This document shows positions 14,735-15,171 of a stretch of DNA of 15,171 nt, piece by piece. The DNA lies in contig VGMK01000028.1 of assembly GCA_016866375.1 (NCBI GenBank), positions 1 to 15,171 of the forward strand, written 5' to 3'. Positions within the stretch are counted from its first letter, which is position 1. Each line of letters opens with the position of its first letter. The DNA is from Bacteroidota bacterium. Its GTDB lineage: Bacteria; Bacteroidota; Bacteroidia; Flavobacteriales_D; Crocinitomicaceae. The position numbers were made by a program, and so were the translations under genes. The notes under the pieces were generated by a model. That model was not told the origin of the DNA. It saw nothing but the letters and a program-made list of their open reading frames with translations, and ran no database searches.

Positions 14735-15171
14735 TTATTGCCAAACACCCATCTTTGAGAATTTTTCTATGCGGTTGTCGATGCGTTTTTGCGCATCTAC
14801 AGCTTTCAATTCCTTGAGGTATGACTTTATTTTTTTCTTGATAGTATCGAACATCTCGAATTGGCTCCTATGTGCGCCGTTCACAGGTTCTTCTATAACA
14901 TCGTCCACTAAACCGTGTTGTTTCATATCCGTTGATGTTAGCTTTAAGGCATCTGCCGCTTTCTCTTTGAAATCCCAAGATCGCCAGAGAATGGAGGAAC
15001 AACTCTCCGGAGAAATAACGGAATACCAGGTATTTTCTAGCATGACCACCTTATCACCAACTCCAATACCAAGCGCACCTCCCGAGGCACCTTCGCCAAT
15101 AATGATACAAATAACTGGGACTTTGAGCCGCATCATTTCGTAGATATTTCTTGCTATAGCTTCTCCTTGCC
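14735..15171 (-). CDS. accA: Acetyl-CoA carboxylase carboxyltransferase subunit alpha (5' end outside window)
   Basis: This is the alpha subunit of the carboxyltransferase that transfers CO2 from biotin to acetyl-CoA, making malonyl-CoA for fatty-acid synthesis. Only about the last 145 residues are in the window. The frame is open to the right edge, where QGEAIARNIYEMMRLKVP reads as the internal AccA segment; the methionines there are not the start. Recognised family features are IGEGASGGALGIGVGDKV, the LENTWYSVISPESCSSILWR active-site region with WDFKEKAADALKLT, and HGLVDDVIEEP. The last residues, EKFSKMGVWQ, are a normal AccA end. recG follows 14 bp downstream on the same strand. Confidence 0.96.
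   Translation of the reverse strand, partial: QGEAIARNIYEMMRLKVPVICIIIGEGASGGALGIGVGDKVVMLENTWYSVISPESCSSILWRSWDFKEKAADALKLTSTDMKQHGLVDDVIEEPVNGAHRSQFEMFDTIKKKIKSYLKELKAVDAQKRIDNRIEKFSKMGVWQ

Noticed and set aside
14721..14744. TTG start of recG overlapping accA
   Set aside because: The ATG at 14720 gives the family N-terminus and clean 14-bp spacing; the extra eight residues are not family-like.

Overview
The window reads as an ordinary, gene-dense chromosomal stretch of an AT-rich Bacteroidota bacterium, most likely a member of the Flavobacteriales. The evidence is the exbB-exbD-tonB-folC gene order, anmK divergent from an acyl-CoA dehydrogenase gene, a DUF2027/Smr protein behind a LolC/E-type permease, and several exact matches to the Bacteroidota -7 promoter element TAnnTTTG. 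The family (Crocinitomicaceae-like?) is a guess. No phage, transposon, CRISPR, tRNA or rRNA signal was seen.

Layout. Positions 8-4709 (minus strand) hold a 52-residue unknown ORF, nhaD (Na+/H+ antiporter), exbB, exbD, tonB and folC, read from right to left with tight spacing. exbB-exbD-tonB form the proton-driven energy-transduction complex for outer-membrane receptors. Positions 4817-5902 (minus) are anmK, divergent from an acyl-CoA dehydrogenase (5952-7094, plus). Between those two lies a 19-bp palindrome that carries a -7 element on each strand. Positions 7331-9021 (plus) are a short-chain dehydrogenase, a TatA-type protein and purE. Positions 9022-10317 (minus) are a NamZ/DUF1343 lipoprotein whose 5' end overlaps the 5' end of a LolC/E-like permease (10298-11974, plus), which is followed one base later by a short DUF2027-Smr protein (11976-12503). 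Positions 12624-15171 (minus) are recG downstream of accA, which runs off the right edge.

How the genes relate. Most are housekeeping: folate (folC), purine (purE), fatty-acid synthesis (accA), fatty-acid or amino-acid oxidation (acyl-CoA dehydrogenase), DNA repair (recG), protein export (tatA), lipoprotein release (LolC/E-like) and envelope energisation (exbB/exbD/tonB, with NhaD acting on the same ion gradients). Two separate genes, anmK and the NamZ homologue, both handle N-acetylmuramic acid from cell-wall turnover.

No obviously new multi-gene system is present. The points most worth a second look are small: folC appears to start at a rare ATA codon in an ATAA overlap with tonB; the anmK/acyl-CoA dehydrogenase promoter palindrome is exactly symmetric; the -7 boxes of two genes sit so close to the ATG that leaderless mRNAs are predicted; two divergent genes overlap at their 5' ends; and the LolC/E-like permease carries an apparent insertion of about 125 residues. 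No gap without a gene exceeds 300 bases, and no convincing hairpin-plus-T-run terminator was found.
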